Source: Bacteroidales bacterium (GTDB lineage Bacteria > Bacteroidota > Bacteroidia > Bacteroidales > UBA3824). Taken from it: a stretch of 21,102 nt of DNA. Below the pieces are notes generated by a model. That model saw nothing but the letters and a program-made list of their open reading frames with translations. It searched no databases and was not told the DNA's origin. Shown piece by piece: positions 1 to 8,206 of the stretch. The DNA lies in the NCBI GenBank assembly GCA_017645985.1, contig JAGCNK010000102.1, forward strand, positions 1-21,102. The letters are read 5' to 3'. Both the position numbers and the translations under genes were made by a program. Every line of letters begins with the position of its first letter. The first letter of the stretch is position 1.

Positions 1-1796
1 AGGTTGATAACCTGCTCTGGCGAGGTCTGCTTGAGTGCCCATGCCGAAATCTGGTTGAGCGAGAGTGCGAGACCTGTCTTGATTGTGATCATCTGGTTGT
101 CTTTCGACGATGTGGAGTAGCGCGGTGTGTATGTCGGAGGCTCTTGTCCGGCGGGCATTTCAAACGAGTAGGGCACGTTTGCCACCTTGTGACAGGGCTG
201 GAAACCGTGCATCATAGCCATCGTGTAGATAAACGGCTTGAATGTGGAACCCACCTGGCGGCGTCCGAGCGAAACGTGGTCGTATTTGAAAAACTGGTAG
301 TTGATGCCGCCCACGTATGCGCGTACATAGCCTGTGCCCGGCTCCATACTCATCATACCGCAGCGGATAAACGATTTGAAATATTTGATTGAGTCCAAGG
401 GCGACATCACTGTGTCCTTGATTCCGTGCCATGTGAACACGGTCATTTGTGTGGGAGTGTTAAACTCCTTCATTATTTCGATTGAATCCTTACCTGCTTT
501 GATTCCGGCTCTCCAGCGGTCGGTGTGCTTGATGGCAGAGTTCATAATCTGGTCGATCTGCTTTTTGTTGAGTCTCCAGCTGAACGGAGGATTTTTCAAA
601 CGCTTCATTTCTATGCGGTTGAATAGGTCCTGAACGGCGTCGTTCTTGCCTCCGCTCACAGTTTTGTAACCCTTGCCCATATGCATTTCTACTGCTTCTT
701 CGGCGTACTGCTGCATACGCGAGTTGATCGTGACGTAGATTTTCAAACCGTCGTTGTATATATTATAAGGTGTGCCGTCGGGTTTTTGGTTTTTGTTGCA
801 CCAGCCGTAGAGCGCATTGTCTGCCCAGTTGGTAGAGTCCTCGCGAAACTGCTCGGTCTGCCATTGAGCGTAGTTTTTGCGGTCTGGTTTCTTGGCGGTC
901 ATTGTGGTGCGCAGATACTCGCGGAAATAAGTGGCGTAGCCCTCGATGTGGGTCTGCTGCGAGTAGTGGATTACCAGCTCTATCTTTTTGAGCGAGTCGT
1001 ATTCAGCCTTGCTTAGCATCTTGTAGCCGTTGATGGCGTTGAGGTCTTTCTGGTATTTCTCAATCTGCGACAATACGGTGTTGCGGCGCATTACCGAGTT
1101 CTTGGGGTTGGTCTTGGGGCTGTATTTGGTGGGCGCTTTGAGCAGACCTACCAGCACGGCGGCTTCCTCAAGTTTCAGGTCGTTAGGATTCTTGGCAAAG
1201 AAAATCTTCGAAGCCGACTGAATACCGAACGCGTTGTGACCGAATCCCACGGTGTTGAGATACATCACCATGATTTCGTCCTTGGTGTAGCGGCGTTCGA
1301 GGCGGAGGGCTGTAACCCATTCCTGCAGCTTCATCACCACCTTGCCGAGCAATCCCGATGGACGTTCGTGGTCGCGCATGTTGTATAGGTTTTTTGCCAA
1401 CTGCTGGCTGATGGTGCTACCACCGCCCGATGCAGAGTGACGGGTAACCAAACCTTTGAACACGCGGAAGAGAGCCTGGAGGTCGATTCCCACATGGTCG
1501 TAGAATCTCACGTCCTCGGTGGCAAGCAGTGCGTTTACCACGTTTGGCGACACGTCTTGAAACTCGATTACCGTGCGGTTTTCTTTGTAATACTTTCCTA
1601 ACAATACCCCGTCAGACGAGATAACTTCCGATGCAAGGTTGCTGCTCGGGTTCTCAAGTTCTTCAAACGATGGTATGTATCCTACTTTTTCGGCTGAGAT
1701 CAGAGCCAAAAGAATTCCTGCCGATATTGCGGGTATCAAAAAGCCCGCCCAGCACAGCAGAACTATGATTCTTCGTGTTTTTTGGGTAAGTTTCAT
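1..1796 (-). CDS. mrcA: Class A penicillin-binding protein (PBP1A-like), 3' end outside window
   Basis: Bifunctional peptidoglycan synthase: a glycosyltransferase that polymerises lipid II and a transpeptidase that crosslinks stem peptides, anchored in the inner membrane. Translating the minus strand from the ATG at 1796 gives 598 open residues running off the left edge. Seen: a hydrophobic anchor at about residues 9-34; glycosyltransferase motifs EDVRFYDH (Glu94) and GGSTISQQ (125-132), then LERRYTKDEI; a transpeptidase SxxK box GSTFKP with candidate nucleophile Ser517 and Lys520; and an SxN box SLN at 579-581. The KTG box should lie beyond the window, since family members are usually about 750-800 residues. 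A purine-rich AAGGAAAA precedes the start. No frameshift was found. The gene is divergent from topA. The family call is firm; the exact symbol is by family convention. Confidence 0.93.
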   Translation of the reverse strand, partial: MKLTQKTRRIIVLLCWAGFLIPAISAGILLALISAEKVGYIPSFEELENPSSNLASEVISSDGVLLGKYYKENRTVIEFQDVSPNVVNALLATEDVRFYDHVGIDLQALFRVFKGLVTRHSASGGGSTISQQLAKNLYNMRDHERPSGLLGKVVMKLQEWVTALRLERRYTKDEIMVMYLNTVGFGHNAFGIQSASKIFFAKNPNDLKLEEAAVLVGLLKAPTKYSPKTNPKNSVMRRNTVLSQIEKYQKDLNAINGYKMLSKAEYDSLKKIELVIHYSQQTHIEGYATYFREYLRTTMTAKKPDRKNYAQWQTEQFREDSTNWADNALYGWCNKNQKPDGTPYNIYNDGLKIYVTINSRMQQYAEEAVEMHMGKGYKTVSGGKNDAVQDLFNRIEMKRLKNPPFSWRLNKKQIDQIMNSAIKHTDRWRAGIKAGKDSIEIMKEFNTPTQMTVFTWHGIKDTVMSPLDSIKYFKSFIRCGMMSMEPGTGYVRAYVGGINYQFFKYDHVSLGRRQVGSTFKPFIYTMAMMHGFQPCHKVANVPYSFEMPAGQEPPTYTPRYSTSSKDNQMITIKTGLALSLNQISAWALKQTSPEQVIN

Positions 1797-1823
1797 CTTG
1801 TTTTTCCTTAATAAAATCAAACG

Positions 1824-1831
1824 CAAATATA
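1824..1831 (-). promoter_or_regulatory. Candidate -7 box of the penicillin-binding protein gene
   Basis: On the minus strand this reads TATATTTG, an exact match to the Bacteroidota -7 consensus TAnnTTTG. It lies 27 nt upstream of the ATG at 1796, which would give a leader of about 20 nt. About 20 nt further upstream there is only a T-run and no clear TTTG, so the -33 element is weak or absent. Confidence 0.45.
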
Positions 1832-1856
1832 TAAAAAAATGAAAAATTGAAAAAAA

Positions 1857-1888
1857 TTTGTCAGTACTTTGCAAATTTTGTTATTTTG
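1857..1888 (+). promoter_or_regulatory. Candidate topA promoter
   Basis: A TTTG at 1857-1860 is followed after 21 nt by TATTTTG at 1882-1888, close to the Bacteroidota pattern of TTTG, about 19-21 nt, then TAnnTTTG. A second similar box, TACTTTG, lies at 1865-1871 without a well-placed partner. The promoter sits in the 160-nt divergent gap and would give topA a leader of roughly 60 nt. This is pattern matching only. Confidence 0.4.
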
Positions 1889-1956
1889 CACCCGAATTTA
1901 TTTGGCGTATTGTTTATACGCGGAACAGCCGTTTTAAAACTAATAACAACACTCAG

Positions 1957-4479
1957 ATGGCAAAAAATTTAGTAATAGTGGAGTCTCCTGCCAAGGCAAA
2001 GACTATCAGTAAGTTGCTTGGTAGCGACTATCTTGTTAAACCAAGTTTCGGACATATACGCGACCTCTCTAAAAAGAAGTACGGCGTTGACCTCGACAAC
2101 AACTACGAGCCTGTTTACGAAATAGATCCGGAAAAAAAGCACGTGGTTGCCGAACTGCGCAAAGATGTGAAGGCCGCCGAGACCGTTTGGCTCGCATCCG
2201 ATGAAGACCGTGAGGGGGAGGCCATTGCGTGGCATCTCGCGGTGGTTTTAAAACTCCCGATTGATTCTACAAAACGTATTGTTTTTCACGAGATAACCAA
2301 AAACGCCATTCAGGATGCCGTTAAGTCGCCCCGAACTATCGACATCAACCTTGTGAACGCTCAGCAGGCACGCCGTGTGCTCGACCGCCTTGTGGGTTTC
2401 GAGCTTAGCGAGGTGCTTTGGAAAAAAGTCAAGAGCGGTCTCTCCGCCGGACGTGTGCAGTCTGTGGCTGTTCGTCTGATTGTGGAGCGCGAACGCGAGA
2501 TTCTCGCTTTCAAGGTTACCGACTTTTTCAAGGCCACCGCTCAGTTTGCCACTCCCGACGGCAACTTCAAGGCAGAATACAACGGCAAGCTGGAGACTCA
2601 GAAGGATGCCGAAGAGTTTCTCAACAGCTGCAACGGCAGCGGCTTCGCAGTTAAGAGCGTCGATGTAAAACCCGGCAAAAAGTCGCCCGCGCCGCCATTC
2701 ACCACCAGCACACTGCAGCAGGAGGCAAGCCGCAAGCTCGGTTTCTCCGTTAGCCAGACTATGGCGTTGGCGCAGACTCTTTACGAAGAGGGCTACATTA
2801 CATACATGCGTACCGACAGCGTAAACCTCAGCCAGCTGGCTGTCAACGCTGCCAAAGAGTTCATCACCAAGGAGTACGGCGACAAGTACAGCCATCCCCG
2901 CACTTTCAAAACCAAGACCAAGGGTGCACAAGAGGCTCACGAAGCCATCCGTCCCACCACTATGCGCACCGTGGTTAGTCAGAAATACGACGAACAGCGC
3001 CTTTACGATATTATTTTCAAGCGCACCATCGCCAGCCAGATGAGCGACGCCGTTATCGAAAAGACCACCGCAGTGATCACCGCCGACAAAAACAAGGCTG
3101 AGTTCACCGCCACCGGCGAGGTTGTCAAGTTCGACGGTTTCCTCAAGGTTTACCACGAGGGCACTGACGACGAAACTACTGCCGACAACCAACTTTTACC
3201 GCCGTTGAAAGCCGCTCAGAATCTGGATCTTGACCACATTGAGATAAACCAACGCTTTACCCGTCCGCCTGCCCGATACACCGAGGCAAGTCTCGTAAAA
3301 CGTCTGGAAGAACTCGGCATAGGCCGTCCTTCTACATACGCCCCCATTATCACCACTATTATAAAGAGGGGATATGTTTTGAAAGAAGACCGCCAGGGAA
3401 CAGAGCGCAACTATGTGTGCCTCACCCTCAAAAACGGCAAGGTTACCACCAAGACCAAAAAGGAGAACACCGGCTACGAAAAGAACAAGCTCTTTTCGTC
3501 AGACATCGCCATGGTGGTTACCGACTTCCTTTCCGACCACTTTAAGAATGTGATGGACTACAATTTTACCGCTTCGGTAGAAAAAGAGTTCGACGAAATA
3601 GCCGAGGGCAACCTCGAATGGGCAAAGATGATCGACTCGTTTTATTCGCCTTTCCACGTTACCACACAAAAGAGCGTTGAGGACGGCGAGCGCACCACCG
3701 GCGAACGAGTTCTCGGCGTCGATCCCAAGTCGGGCAAGACCGTTTCTGCCCGCATCGGACGTTTTGGGCCTATCATCCAGCTCGGCGAAAAAGACGACAG
3801 CCCTGTTTACGCATCGCTGCCCAAAGACCAGCATATCGAGAACCTCACTCTCGAAGACGCTCTCGCACTGCTCAACAACGAACAAGGCGGACGTCTGCTC
3901 GGCACCGACCCGCAGACCGGCAAAAACATCTACGCCCGCGTGGGACGTTTCGGGCCTATGGTTCAGCTTGGCGAAACCAACGACACTCCCAAACCCAAAT
4001 ACGCGGCTCTGCTCAAAGGTCAGACTGTTGAAACCATTACTTTAGCTCAGGCACTCAAACTCTTTGAGCTACCGAGAGATTTGGGCGAGTACGAAGGTAA
4101 GAAGGTGACTGTGGCAGTAGGTCGTTTCGGACCATTCATCAGCCACAATTCTAAGTTCATCTCTCTGAAAAAGACCGACAATCCCGTTACCATCACTATG
4201 GAACGCGCCATCGAGCTTATCTTAGAAAAAGCCGAAACCGACAAGAAAAAACTCATCAAGGAGTTCTCTGCCGATTTCAAGATCGTTCGCGACCGTTGGA
4301 ACCATCCTGTAATCTACTACAAGAAGAAATATTACAAGCTGGCCACCACCGTCGACGCCGAAAAACTCACTGAAGAGGACTGCATGAAGGTGATAGGGGA
4401 GGGGGCAGACGACAAGTCGGCCGCCAAAAAGACCGTGAAGAAAACCACCGCAAAAAAATCGGCCTCTTCAAAAAAATAA
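1957..4479 (+). CDS. topA: DNA topoisomerase I (type IA)
   Basis: Relaxes negative supercoils by cutting and passing one DNA strand. The 840-residue product starts at MAKNLVIVESPAKAK. An in-frame ATG 99 nt upstream would add an unrelated hydrophobic extension overlapping the promoter, so it is rejected. Seen: Toprim acidic residues Glu9 and the Asp82/Asp84/Glu86 cluster in DEDREGE; and the active-site motif GYITYMRTDS with catalytic Tyr283. In place of the four-cysteine zinc fingers of the enterobacterial enzyme there are three C-terminal repeats starting near residues 585, 646 and 705, each containing a GRFGP core. The protein ends in a Lys/Ala/Thr-rich basic tail. PorP begins 31 nt downstream with no terminator between, so read-through into the secretion genes is possible. 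Confidence 0.97.
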   Translation: MAKNLVIVESPAKAKTISKLLGSDYLVKPSFGHIRDLSKKKYGVDLDNNYEPVYEIDPEKKHVVAELRKDVKAAETVWLASDEDREGEAIAWHLAVVLKLPIDSTKRIVFHEITKNAIQDAVKSPRTIDINLVNAQQARRVLDRLVGFELSEVLWKKVKSGLSAGRVQSVAVRLIVEREREILAFKVTDFFKATAQFATPDGNFKAEYNGKLETQKDAEEFLNSCNGSGFAVKSVDVKPGKKSPAPPFTTSTLQQEASRKLGFSVSQTMALAQTLYEEGYITYMRTDSVNLSQLAVNAAKEFITKEYGDKYSHPRTFKTKTKGAQEAHEAIRPTTMRTVVSQKYDEQRLYDIIFKRTIASQMSDAVIEKTTAVITADKNKAEFTATGEVVKFDGFLKVYHEGTDDETTADNQLLPPLKAAQNLDLDHIEINQRFTRPPARYTEASLVKRLEELGIGRPSTYAPIITTIIKRGYVLKEDRQGTERNYVCLTLKNGKVTTKTKKENTGYEKNKLFSSDIAMVVTDFLSDHFKNVMDYNFTASVEKEFDEIAEGNLEWAKMIDSFYSPFHVTTQKSVEDGERTTGERVLGVDPKSGKTVSARIGRFGPIIQLGEKDDSPVYASLPKDQHIENLTLEDALALLNNEQGGRLLGTDPQTGKNIYARVGRFGPMVQLGETNDTPKPKYAALLKGQTVETITLAQALKLFELPRDLGEYEGKKVTVAVGRFGPFISHNSKFISLKKTDNPVTITMERAIELILEKAETDKKKLIKEFSADFKIVRDRWNHPVIYYKKKYYKLATTVDAEKLTEEDCMKVIGEGADDKSAAKKTVKKTTAKKSASSKK

Positions 4480-4510
4480 TGCGATTTACTAAAACACTAA
4501 AATTGAAGAT

Positions 4511-5434
4511 ATGGTAAGAAAAATAGCAGCGACGGTAATCACCGCCTTAATCACATTGACAGCGGCAGCCCAGCAAGATCCGCATTTTAGTTTCTTCATG
4601 TTCAATAAGGTTGGCTACAATCCGGCTTACAGCGGCACCGAGGGTATGATCAATGCCGTTGCTATCAACCGCAACCAATGGACGGGACTCGACGGAGCAC
4701 CTCAGACCACAATCATGTGCGTCGACATGCCCGTCAACTTTGCCGGCACACAGGGCGGCGTGGGACTTACCATACAGAACGACAAAATCGGCTTCGAAAA
4801 CAACTTTTCGGCAAAAATTGCGTATGCTTACCATATAAAGGTGGGCGCGGGAATGCTGGCGATAGCCGCCGACGGAGGTCTGTTCAACAAGACTATCAAC
4901 GGCGAATGGCAGTTTCCCGACGAGGCGGAACAGATTTTCAACGGCAAATGCCGCAAGATGGCGTTCGATATGGGCGCGGGTCTCTACTACGGCATAGGCG
5001 GGCTTTCGCTCGGTTTGTCGTCAACGCATCTGCTTGAGCCTGAGCTCGATTTTTCCGAAGACGGAAAGACTTATTTGGCAAGACATTATTATTTTAACGC
5101 AGCATACAATATACCGCTTGATAATTCGTTATTTGACTTGACACCGCAAGTGATTTTGATGTCGGACGGCAATACTTTACAAGCCGACATAAATCTTAGC
5201 TTTTTATACAATAAAAAGTTTTTTGGCGGCGTTACTTATAGAAACGAAGACGCTCTTTCAGTATTGGCAGGACTTACATTGATGGGAGACTTCAAGGCGG
5301 GCATCGCTTACGAGTTCGGAATTTCAAAACTCAGAAAGACCAACGCAGGGTCGTTTGAGGTGATGATAGGATACAGTTTCATGCCCGAGAGAAGCAAACC
5401 AGCACAAAAAGTAAGAAGCGTTAGATATTTGTAG
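4511..5434 (+). CDS. porP: Type IX secretion outer-membrane protein, PorP/SprF family
   Basis: Outer-membrane barrel accessory of the type IX secretion system. In the family, PorP binds the periplasmic ring or helps place surface adhesins. The 307-residue product has an N-terminal signal peptide of about 21 residues ending in AAAQ, followed by the family's hallmark stretch with DPHFSFFMFNKVGYNPAYSG and an Asn-Gln-Trp segment. The remainder alternates short glycine-rich and aromatic strands typical of a barrel. It lies 31 nt after topA and 46 nt before gldK, the usual porP-gldK order. The distal third, about 5065-5290, is visibly AT-richer than the front. Many PorP/SprF paralogues exist in these genomes; its position beside gldK supports the core-locus member. 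Confidence 0.92.
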   Translation: MVRKIAATVITALITLTAAAQQDPHFSFFMFNKVGYNPAYSGTEGMINAVAINRNQWTGLDGAPQTTIMCVDMPVNFAGTQGGVGLTIQNDKIGFENNFSAKIAYAYHIKVGAGMLAIAADGGLFNKTINGEWQFPDEAEQIFNGKCRKMAFDMGAGLYYGIGGLSLGLSSTHLLEPELDFSEDGKTYLARHYYFNAAYNIPLDNSLFDLTPQVILMSDGNTLQADINLSFLYNKKFFGGVTYRNEDALSVLAGLTLMGDFKAGIAYEFGISKLRKTNAGSFEVMIGYSFMPERSKPAQKVRSVRYL

Positions 5435-5480
5435 AGCTTTTAAAGTTAAAAGATATTTATCAGCAAAAATAAAAGGTATT

Positions 5481-6914
5481 ATGAAAAAGGTATTTTTAGT
5501 TGCAGCATCAGGAATGTTGATACTCAGCAGTTGCAACAGCGGCTTGAACGGCGAACTGACAGGCGCCCAGAACAGACCGGCGGCATACGCCGAGGCCGAC
5601 CCTTACGGAATGGTTTTCATTCCCCAGGGCAGCTTCACAATGGGCCCCAACGATCAGGATGTACCCTTCGCACTGACCGCCCAGTCGAAGACTGTAACGG
5701 TGGACCCCTTTTGGATGGACGACACCGAAATCACCAACAACGAGTACAGACAGTTTGTAGAGTGGGTTAGAGACTCTATCGCAATGCGCCTCTGCGTTTT
5801 GGCAGGCGTTGGCGACAACGGCAAGGGAAATATTTTCGTCTATCCCTACGACGAAGACAAAGTGAACCCCGCCGAATACGACCCCACCGACACCAAAAAC
5901 TGCTGGCTCAACTGGGAAAATCGTGACAAAGTTTGGCAGCGTGCCAAAGGTGAAGAGGGTCAGGCTATTGCCGACGCTGTTCAGGAAATGTTCCTTATCA
6001 AGGAGGAGCGCTTCAACAAACTTCAGGAGATCGACACCCGCAAGCTAGTTTACGATTACGAATGGGTAGACCTCAAGCAGGCAGCCCTCAAACAAAACCG
6101 CTACGTATTCAACGAGGATTTCTCGGGTGGTAAATACGAAGGCACAGTTATCGACTCTAAAGGAAAGGTTGTTCCCATCCAAGACCGTCGTTCTTTCATC
6201 ATGAAAGGCAGAATCCCGGTTTACCCCGACACACTCGTTTGGATGAGCGACTACACATATTCTTACAACGAGCCTATGGCGCGTAAGTACTTCTGGCACC
6301 CCGCTTTCGACAACTATCCTGTCGTAGGTGTTACCTGGCAGCAGGCCAACGCTTTCTGCATCTGGCGTACAGAACTTCTCAACAACTACTACCGCCACAA
6401 CCACCAGCCTATGGTAGAGCAGTACCGTCTCCCCACCGAGGCAGAATGGGAATACGCTGCACGCGGCGGCCTCGCTCTCTCGATGTACCCCTGGGGCGGT
6501 CCTTACACACGTAACTACTCTGGCTGCTTCATCGCCAACTTCAAACCCTTGCGCGGACGTTACGCCGACGACGGTGCAGCCCGCACACTCGAAGTTGCTT
6601 CTTACGCTCCCAACGAGTACGGCCTCTACGATATGGCAGGCAACGTTTCAGAATGGACTTCAAACGCATTCGACGAAAGCGCTTACTCATACACCCACGA
6701 CCTCAACCCCGATTACAGCTACAACGCTGTAGCCGACGACCCGCCGGTATTGAAACGTAAAGTTATCCGCGGCGGATCTTGGAAGGACGTTGCATACTAC
6801 CTCCAGGTGGCTACAAGAACCTACGAATATCAGGACACCGCTAAGAGCTACATCGGTTTCCGTTGCGTAAGATCTTACATGGGTCGCAGCACAATGGGCG
6901 AAGACTGGAACTAA
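5481..6914 (+). CDS. gldK: Type IX secretion lipoprotein GldK/PorK
   Basis: Outer-membrane-anchored lipoprotein that forms the large periplasmic ring of the secretion system with GldN/PorN. The 477-residue product has a lipoprotein signal with lipobox LSSC, the lipidated residue being Cys18. It then has a formylglycine-generating-enzyme-like (SUMF1) fold. Seen: MVFIPQGSFTMG (44-55), WMDDTEITNNEYRQF (78-92), a long family-typical insertion at about 105-265, YRLPTEAEWEYAARGG (315-330), AGNVSEWTSN (386-395), IRGGSWKD (429-436) and a closing GFRCVRS (459-465). The role is taken to be structural, not catalytic, by analogy with the family. It lies 46 nt after porP. Downstream there is an unusually long spacer before gldL. 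Confidence 0.96.
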   Translation: MKKVFLVAASGMLILSSCNSGLNGELTGAQNRPAAYAEADPYGMVFIPQGSFTMGPNDQDVPFALTAQSKTVTVDPFWMDDTEITNNEYRQFVEWVRDSIAMRLCVLAGVGDNGKGNIFVYPYDEDKVNPAEYDPTDTKNCWLNWENRDKVWQRAKGEEGQAIADAVQEMFLIKEERFNKLQEIDTRKLVYDYEWVDLKQAALKQNRYVFNEDFSGGKYEGTVIDSKGKVVPIQDRRSFIMKGRIPVYPDTLVWMSDYTYSYNEPMARKYFWHPAFDNYPVVGVTWQQANAFCIWRTELLNNYYRHNHQPMVEQYRLPTEAEWEYAARGGLALSMYPWGGPYTRNYSGCFIANFKPLRGRYADDGAARTLEVASYAPNEYGLYDMAGNVSEWTSNAFDESAYSYTHDLNPDYSYNAVADDPPVLKRKVIRGGSWKDVAYYLQVATRTYEYQDTAKSYIGFRCVRSYMGRSTMGEDWN

Positions 6915-6942
6915 ACACTATTCATAATACTTATAGATTTAA

Positions 6943-6994
6943 GATACCGGATTTCGGCGGAGGCATCAATCCACGATATCCGGTATCGCTTTTT
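6943..6994 (+). terminator. Hairpin with T-run after gldK (terminator or attenuator)
   Basis: GATACCGGAT (6943-6952) pairs perfectly with ATCCGGTATC (6978-6987). The inner part can extend with 3 bp (6954-6956 with 6974-6976) and 3 more (6959-6961 with 6970-6972), leaving an 8-nt loop. GCTTTTT follows. It begins 28 nt after the gldK stop. Its position inside the secretion cluster suggests partial termination, not the end of the operon. Confidence 0.65.
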
Positions 6995-7066
6995 ATGAGT
7001 TTTTGTACGATTATTGCTGAGATTTTTGTAATAATCAGCAGATTATAAAAAAATATTTTGTTTTTT

Positions 7067-7098
7067 TTTGAATTGTTAAATTGTTGGTACATACTTTG
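7067..7098 (+). promoter_or_regulatory. Candidate promoter for gldL-gldM-gldN
   Basis: TTTG at 7067-7070, 21 nt, then TACTTTG at 7092-7098. Geometry and sequence parallel the candidate topA promoter in this window. If used, it would give gldL a leader of about 180 nt, long for this locus. The box has one base fewer than the TAnnTTTG consensus, so the call is tentative. Confidence 0.4.
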
Positions 7099-7285
7099 TT
7101 ATATTATCTTCGATTTTTATTTCGGAAAAAATGTTAAAAAAACACGCAAATAATGTTTCGTGGTAAAGTAAAAATGCTTAATTTTAGCGAATAATTCTCT
7201 ACCTTAATATTACGGGGTACAGATATGCAATTTGAAATATTATAAACAATAATTAAATTTAAATTTTAACTTAAAAAAACACATT

Positions 7286-8152
7286 ATGGCAAAGAAAAAA
7301 CCATTCAACGAGTCTTTGGGTTGGAAGAAATTCATCGCAAAGCTTTACGGTATTGGAGCCAGCATCGTTATTGTTGGTGCATTGTTTAAAATCCAGCACT
7401 ACCCTGGTGCGTCTGCAATGCTTATGATCGGTCTTTTGACTGAGGCTGTCATCTTCGCATTCTCGGCATTCGACCCGCTACCTGTAGAGTACCACTGGCA
7501 GAACGTATATCCCGAGCTTCTTACCGACCCCGATGAGTTGGAAGAAGAAGGAGCTGCCCCTGTTTCTAAGAACAAACTTATGGGCGCTGCAGCTCCCGCT
7601 ACCGACGGCAAAGCATTCGCAGAACTCAACAAGATGATCGAAGACTGCGCTGGCAAGAACGTATTCCAGAACCTCGGACAGAACTTCGCTAAATTCAACG
7701 AGTCTGTTACCGACCTGAAAGACGTAGCCAACTCTGCAGCTGCTTCTAAAGATTTTGAAGCTAACTTGCGCACAGCTACCGACAGCTTGAAAAACGCTTC
7801 TAACGCATTCTCTGGCATCGGTTCTACTGTTGACGATGTTAACAACGCTATGAGCAGTGCTCAGGCCGCATTCTCTAAAGCTGCCGACATCGACTTCACC
7901 ACTCTCGCAGAAGGCAACAAACAATACAACCAGAGCATCAAGAGCCTCAACGGCAATCTTGAGGCTATCAACCAGGTATTCGAACTCCAGCTTCAGGAAG
8001 TTGATTTCGAGGGCATGATTAAAGAACTCAAGGGCGCAGCCACCGGCGCACAGACCTACTCTTCTGAGGTTAACAAACTCAGCAAGAACCTCGCCGCCCT
8101 CAACACGGTATACGGCAATATGCTTACCGCTTTGAACGTAAAAATGGCGTAA
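7286..8152 (+). CDS. gldL: Type IX secretion motor protein GldL/PorL
   Basis: Inner-membrane stator of the proton-driven GldLM motor that powers type IX secretion and, in gliding species, movement. The 288-residue product has two adjacent transmembrane helices at about 16-34 and 41-62 joined by the short loop KIQHYPGA, then a long cytoplasmic region predicted to be helical and coiled, rich in Asn, Ala, Ser and Leu. Seen: a glutamate buried in helix 2 (Glu53, in LLTEAVIF) and Lys35 and His38 at the loop. These match the charged residues that known GldL proteins use for proton coupling and contact with GldM. Codons are strongly biased to C-ending and CGT/CGC forms, as in gldM, consistent with high expression. 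It lies 54 nt before gldM. Confidence 0.96.
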   Translation: MAKKKPFNESLGWKKFIAKLYGIGASIVIVGALFKIQHYPGASAMLMIGLLTEAVIFAFSAFDPLPVEYHWQNVYPELLTDPDELEEEGAAPVSKNKLMGAAAPATDGKAFAELNKMIEDCAGKNVFQNLGQNFAKFNESVTDLKDVANSAAASKDFEANLRTATDSLKNASNAFSGIGSTVDDVNNAMSSAQAAFSKAADIDFTTLAEGNKQYNQSIKSLNGNLEAINQVFELQLQEVDFEGMIKELKGAATGAQTYSSEVNKLSKNLAALNTVYGNMLTALNVKMA

Positions 8153-8206
8153 TTAACGCTCTGTAAACTTTAATCTTAGTTTTTAATCAATTTTTAAGTA
8201 AACAAT

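Larger units (their letters stand above)
6915..7285. other. 371-nt spacer between gldK and gldL
   Basis: A strongly AT-rich gap with no gene of normal size. It holds a terminator-like hairpin near its start, two mutually exclusive weak stems (7009-7015 with 7030-7036, or 7015-7020 with 7035-7040), a candidate promoter at 7067-7098, two tiny open frames of 11 and 6 codons (from 7131 and 7173), and an A/T-only run just before the gldL start that contains the palindrome AAATTTAAATTT. Neither tiny frame has coding evidence. Confidence 0.6.

Noticed and set aside
144..1842. Several short plus-strand open frames in the left 1.8 kb
   Set aside because: All lie opposite the penicillin-binding protein gene, whose glycosyltransferase and transpeptidase motifs read through without interruption on the minus strand.
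1858..1956. Upstream in-frame ATG that would extend TopA by 33 residues
   Set aside because: The extension is unlike any TopA N-terminus and overlaps the candidate promoter; MAKNLVIVESPAKAK is the expected start.
2248..3192. Minus-strand open frame of 314 codons
   Set aside because: Antisense to the catalytic core of topA. The composition is that of a reverse-complement shadow and there is no start context.
5481..6914. GldK as an active formylglycine-generating enzyme or sulfatase-modifying factor
   Set aside because: The fold matches, but the lipobox, family-specific insertion and position between porP and gldL identify the structural secretion protein; no sulfatase gene is nearby.
7131..7190. 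Two tiny open frames (11 and 6 codons) in the gldL leader
   Set aside because: Frames this short arise by chance in AT-rich DNA; no conserved residues or regulatory logic can be shown from one sequence.
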